The notes beneath the pieces are model-generated. The model was not told the origin of the DNA and did not search any database. It was given only the letters and a program-made list of their open reading frames with translations. Source: Halobaculum saliterrae (GTDB lineage Archaea; Halobacteriota; Halobacteria; Halobacteriales; Haloferacaceae). Taken from it: 64,000 nt of DNA. Positions 62,930-64,000 of this stretch are shown here, one piece after another. The position numbers and the translations under genes were made by a program. Position 1 is the stretch's first letter, and the number at the start of each line of letters is the position of its first letter. The stretch lies in assembly GCF_009831625.1 (NCBI RefSeq), contig NZ_WUUS01000007.1, positions 124,001 through 188,000 of the forward strand, in the 5' to 3' direction.

Positions 62930-63343
62930 ATGTCCGAGTCGGGACGGAACCCGGGGAGGGAGGACGGGAAGGGCGAGCGAACCCGTCGACGGTCGGTGCA
63001 GTGTCGACGGGCCGCCGCCCGCGTTCCCGATCCACCGCCCGGTACACGCCGAGGAACGGGGGAGGCCGGAGGCGACACATGGCCGGTCGAGGCGGTCGGC
63101 GTTGCTGTCGTGGTCGTCGTCGCCGCAGTCGTCGTCGCGGTCGCCGCTCAGGCGGCCGCCGCGGGTGCCGACGCGACCGTCGCCGCGTTCGCCCCGACGA
63201 CGCTGGAGTCGCTCGGCATCCGTGACTGGCTCGAATGGGTGGCGGCTGCGGGGACGGCGACGGCCGTCGTGAGCGGGCTGGTCGCCGTCGCGGTCGTCGC
63301 GTACGGCGTCGCACTGGCGGTCGTACGGGTCGCGGTCGCGTAG
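62930..63343 (+). CDS. Hypothetical membrane protein with an odd N-terminus
   Basis: A 137-residue ORF. Residues about 50-137 hold two clear hydrophobic segments (VEAVGVAVVVVVAAVVVAVA and VVSGLVAVAVVAYGVALAVV) around an amphipathic stretch with FAPTTLESLGIRDWLEWV. Residues 1-50 are Arg- and Pro-rich (KGERTRRRSVQCRRAAARVP) and do not look like a haloarchaeal protein, so the true start may be internal or the frame may have shifted. A TATA-like CGTTTATCG at 62897-62905 supports a start at 62930. Confidence 0.45.
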   Translation: MSESGRNPGREDGKGERTRRRSVQCRRAAARVPDPPPGTRRGTGEAGGDTWPVEAVGVAVVVVVAAVVVAVAAQAAAAGADATVAAFAPTTLESLGIRDWLEWVAAAGTATAVVSGLVAVAVVAYGVALAVVRVAVA

Positions 63344-63385
63344 CCTTTCAGCGGCCTTTTGTACGGTCGTGTCGATGTTCGAGAC

Positions 63386-63592
63386 ATGACCGACTTCGAG
63401 AAGGACGACAACGTCGTGCTGCACGACGAGCACAGCGAGTTCGACGGCGAGACCGGCACCGTGACGCAGGTGATGGAGACGATGTTCGGCGACGCGACCT
63501 ACACGATCAGCTTCGAGGAGGGCCAGGAGCAGGGCGTCCCCGCCGACGCGCTGGAGGCGGCCGACGGCGACGCGGACGACGACGAGGAGTAA
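63386..63592 (+). CDS. Small SH3-like (DUF1918-type) protein
   Basis: A 68-residue, strongly acidic protein. The core (about 5-55) EKDDNVVLHDEHSEFDGETG and DATYTISFEEGQEQGVPADA folds as a short beta-barrel reminiscent of DUF1918/KOW-like domains. It ends in Asp/Glu repeats. A TATA-like CCTTTTGTAC at 63354-63363 is about 28 bases before the ATG. The function is unknown; nucleic-acid or metal binding is possible. Confidence 0.75.
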   Translation: MTDFEKDDNVVLHDEHSEFDGETGTVTQVMETMFGDATYTISFEEGQEQGVPADALEAADGDADDDEE

Positions 63593-63777
63593 CCGACGCC
63601 TTCTGCGGTCGCGCTTCGCCGACGCCGTGGGAGTTCCCGCTCGACAGCGACGCCGGTGCCCCGACGATCAGGGGAGACCGGTTCGCGCCAGGAGGGGAAC
63701 GGAAGACGTCCCGGTTCGGTCCACGGCACCTCCGATGGGAGTCCAACGCTTTTCACCCCGACCCGCCTACCGGGAGT

Positions 63778-64000
63778 ATGAGCTCCGTTCCCTTCCACTA
63801 CGTCGATCTGCGGGCCTTCTGCTACGCCACGGAGGACGAGAAGCGCGTCACGGGCGCGTTGCGGACGTTCCTCCCCGAGGAGTTCGAGATCGAGCGCGTC
63901 GTCAACGCCGGCCACCACGGCGACCACATCGTCGTGCTCTCGGCGCGCGTCGAGCGCGCCGACGACGTTCGCCACGTGCTCTCGAAGCTGTCCGACCTGG
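63778..64000 (+). CDS. Exosome-associated RNA-binding protein, COG1325-like (partial)
   Basis: The first 74 residues (MSSVPFHYVDLRAFCYATED, then EKRVTGALRTFLPEEFEIER and HHGDHIVVLSARVERADDVR) match the halobacterial RNA-binding proteins of COG1325, predicted exosome subunits. The gene runs off the right edge, about half of the usual length being visible. A TATA-like CGCTTTTCAC at 63748-63757 suits a leaderless mRNA from 63778. Confidence 0.85.
   Translation, partial: MSSVPFHYVDLRAFCYATEDEKRVTGALRTFLPEEFEIERVVNAGHHGDHIVVLSARVERADDVRHVLSKLSDL

Noticed and set aside
1-64000. CRISPR arrays, insertion sequences, integrases or prophage genes
   Set aside because: No regularly spaced repeats with unique spacers, no transposase or recombinase motifs and no structural phage genes were found on either strand.

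Overview
The window is chromosomal DNA from an extremely halophilic archaeon (class Halobacteria). Evidence: very high GC, strongly acidic proteins, archaeal families throughout (TFB, archaeal lipid reductase, Cdc48-type AAA ATPase, HalX response regulator, UPF0058, many halobacterial DUFs), many genes with a TATA element about 25-30 nt before the start codon as in leaderless transcription, and a tRNA-Trp gene carrying an intron with a bulge-helix-bulge splice motif. The genus cannot be fixed from this sequence alone. I see no insertion sequence, prophage, CRISPR array or replication origin; it reads as core chromosome.

Layout. 1-7.2 kb: a divergent partial stress-protein-like gene and a Cys-rich small protein, a DICT sensor protein, a two-gene envelope export operon (COG1361 surface protein plus MMPL/RND transporter) with a palindrome at its promoter, acylphosphatase, and an EamA transporter. 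7.4-14.7 kb: phosphoglucosamine mutase-type enzyme and a complete BMP-type nucleoside ABC importer (lipoprotein, double ATPase, two permeases). 14.8-23.2 kb: archaeal lipid geranylgeranyl reductase, a run of hairpins, an M20 amidohydrolase, a universal stress protein, an Agl23-like membrane protein, transcription factor B, and a METTL5-like methyltransferase with an unknown partner. 23.3-33.7 kb: rhomboid protease, M24 peptidase, isochorismate synthase, a sulfite-oxidase-fold protein, small halobacterial proteins, cysteine synthase, PRC-barrel protein, SurE, CinA/MoaB-like protein.

33.8-42.5 kb is a glycerol catabolism island: an uncharacterised membrane protein and glycerol kinase on the minus strand, and glpA-glpB-glpC (anaerobic-type glycerol-3-phosphate dehydrogenase) on the plus strand. 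Between the two arms lies a Cdc6/Orc1-like ATPase with a degenerate Walker B. Glycerol would be phosphorylated by GlpK and oxidised to DHAP by GlpABC, with electrons passed to the quinone pool.

42.7-46.5 kb holds a hotdog thioesterase and an arsenic resistance region: Acr3 efflux pump with an ArsR repressor, and an LMW-phosphatase-type arsenate reductase with a second ArsR. The two ArsR genes share a nearly identical 18-bp element just upstream of their starts. 46.9-57 kb: isoleucyl-tRNA synthetase, small proteins, a second full-length stress protein, a Cdc48-like ATPase, a DUF2270 membrane protein broken by a frameshift, tRNA-Trp with a guide-RNA-containing intron, and DUF5795/DUF5794 proteins. 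57.8-64 kb: IMP dehydrogenase, a HalX response regulator with a possible overlapping upstream ORF, an aminotransferase-Lrp pair, a half-size EamA protein, small proteins and the start of an exosome-associated RNA-binding protein.

The most interesting points are the hairpin array at 16.2-16.4 kb, the intron of tRNA-Trp that carries guides for its own exons, the matching ArsR operators, the Orc-like gene inside the glycerol island and the frameshifted DUF2270 gene. Family assignments rest on recognised motifs, not on database searches.
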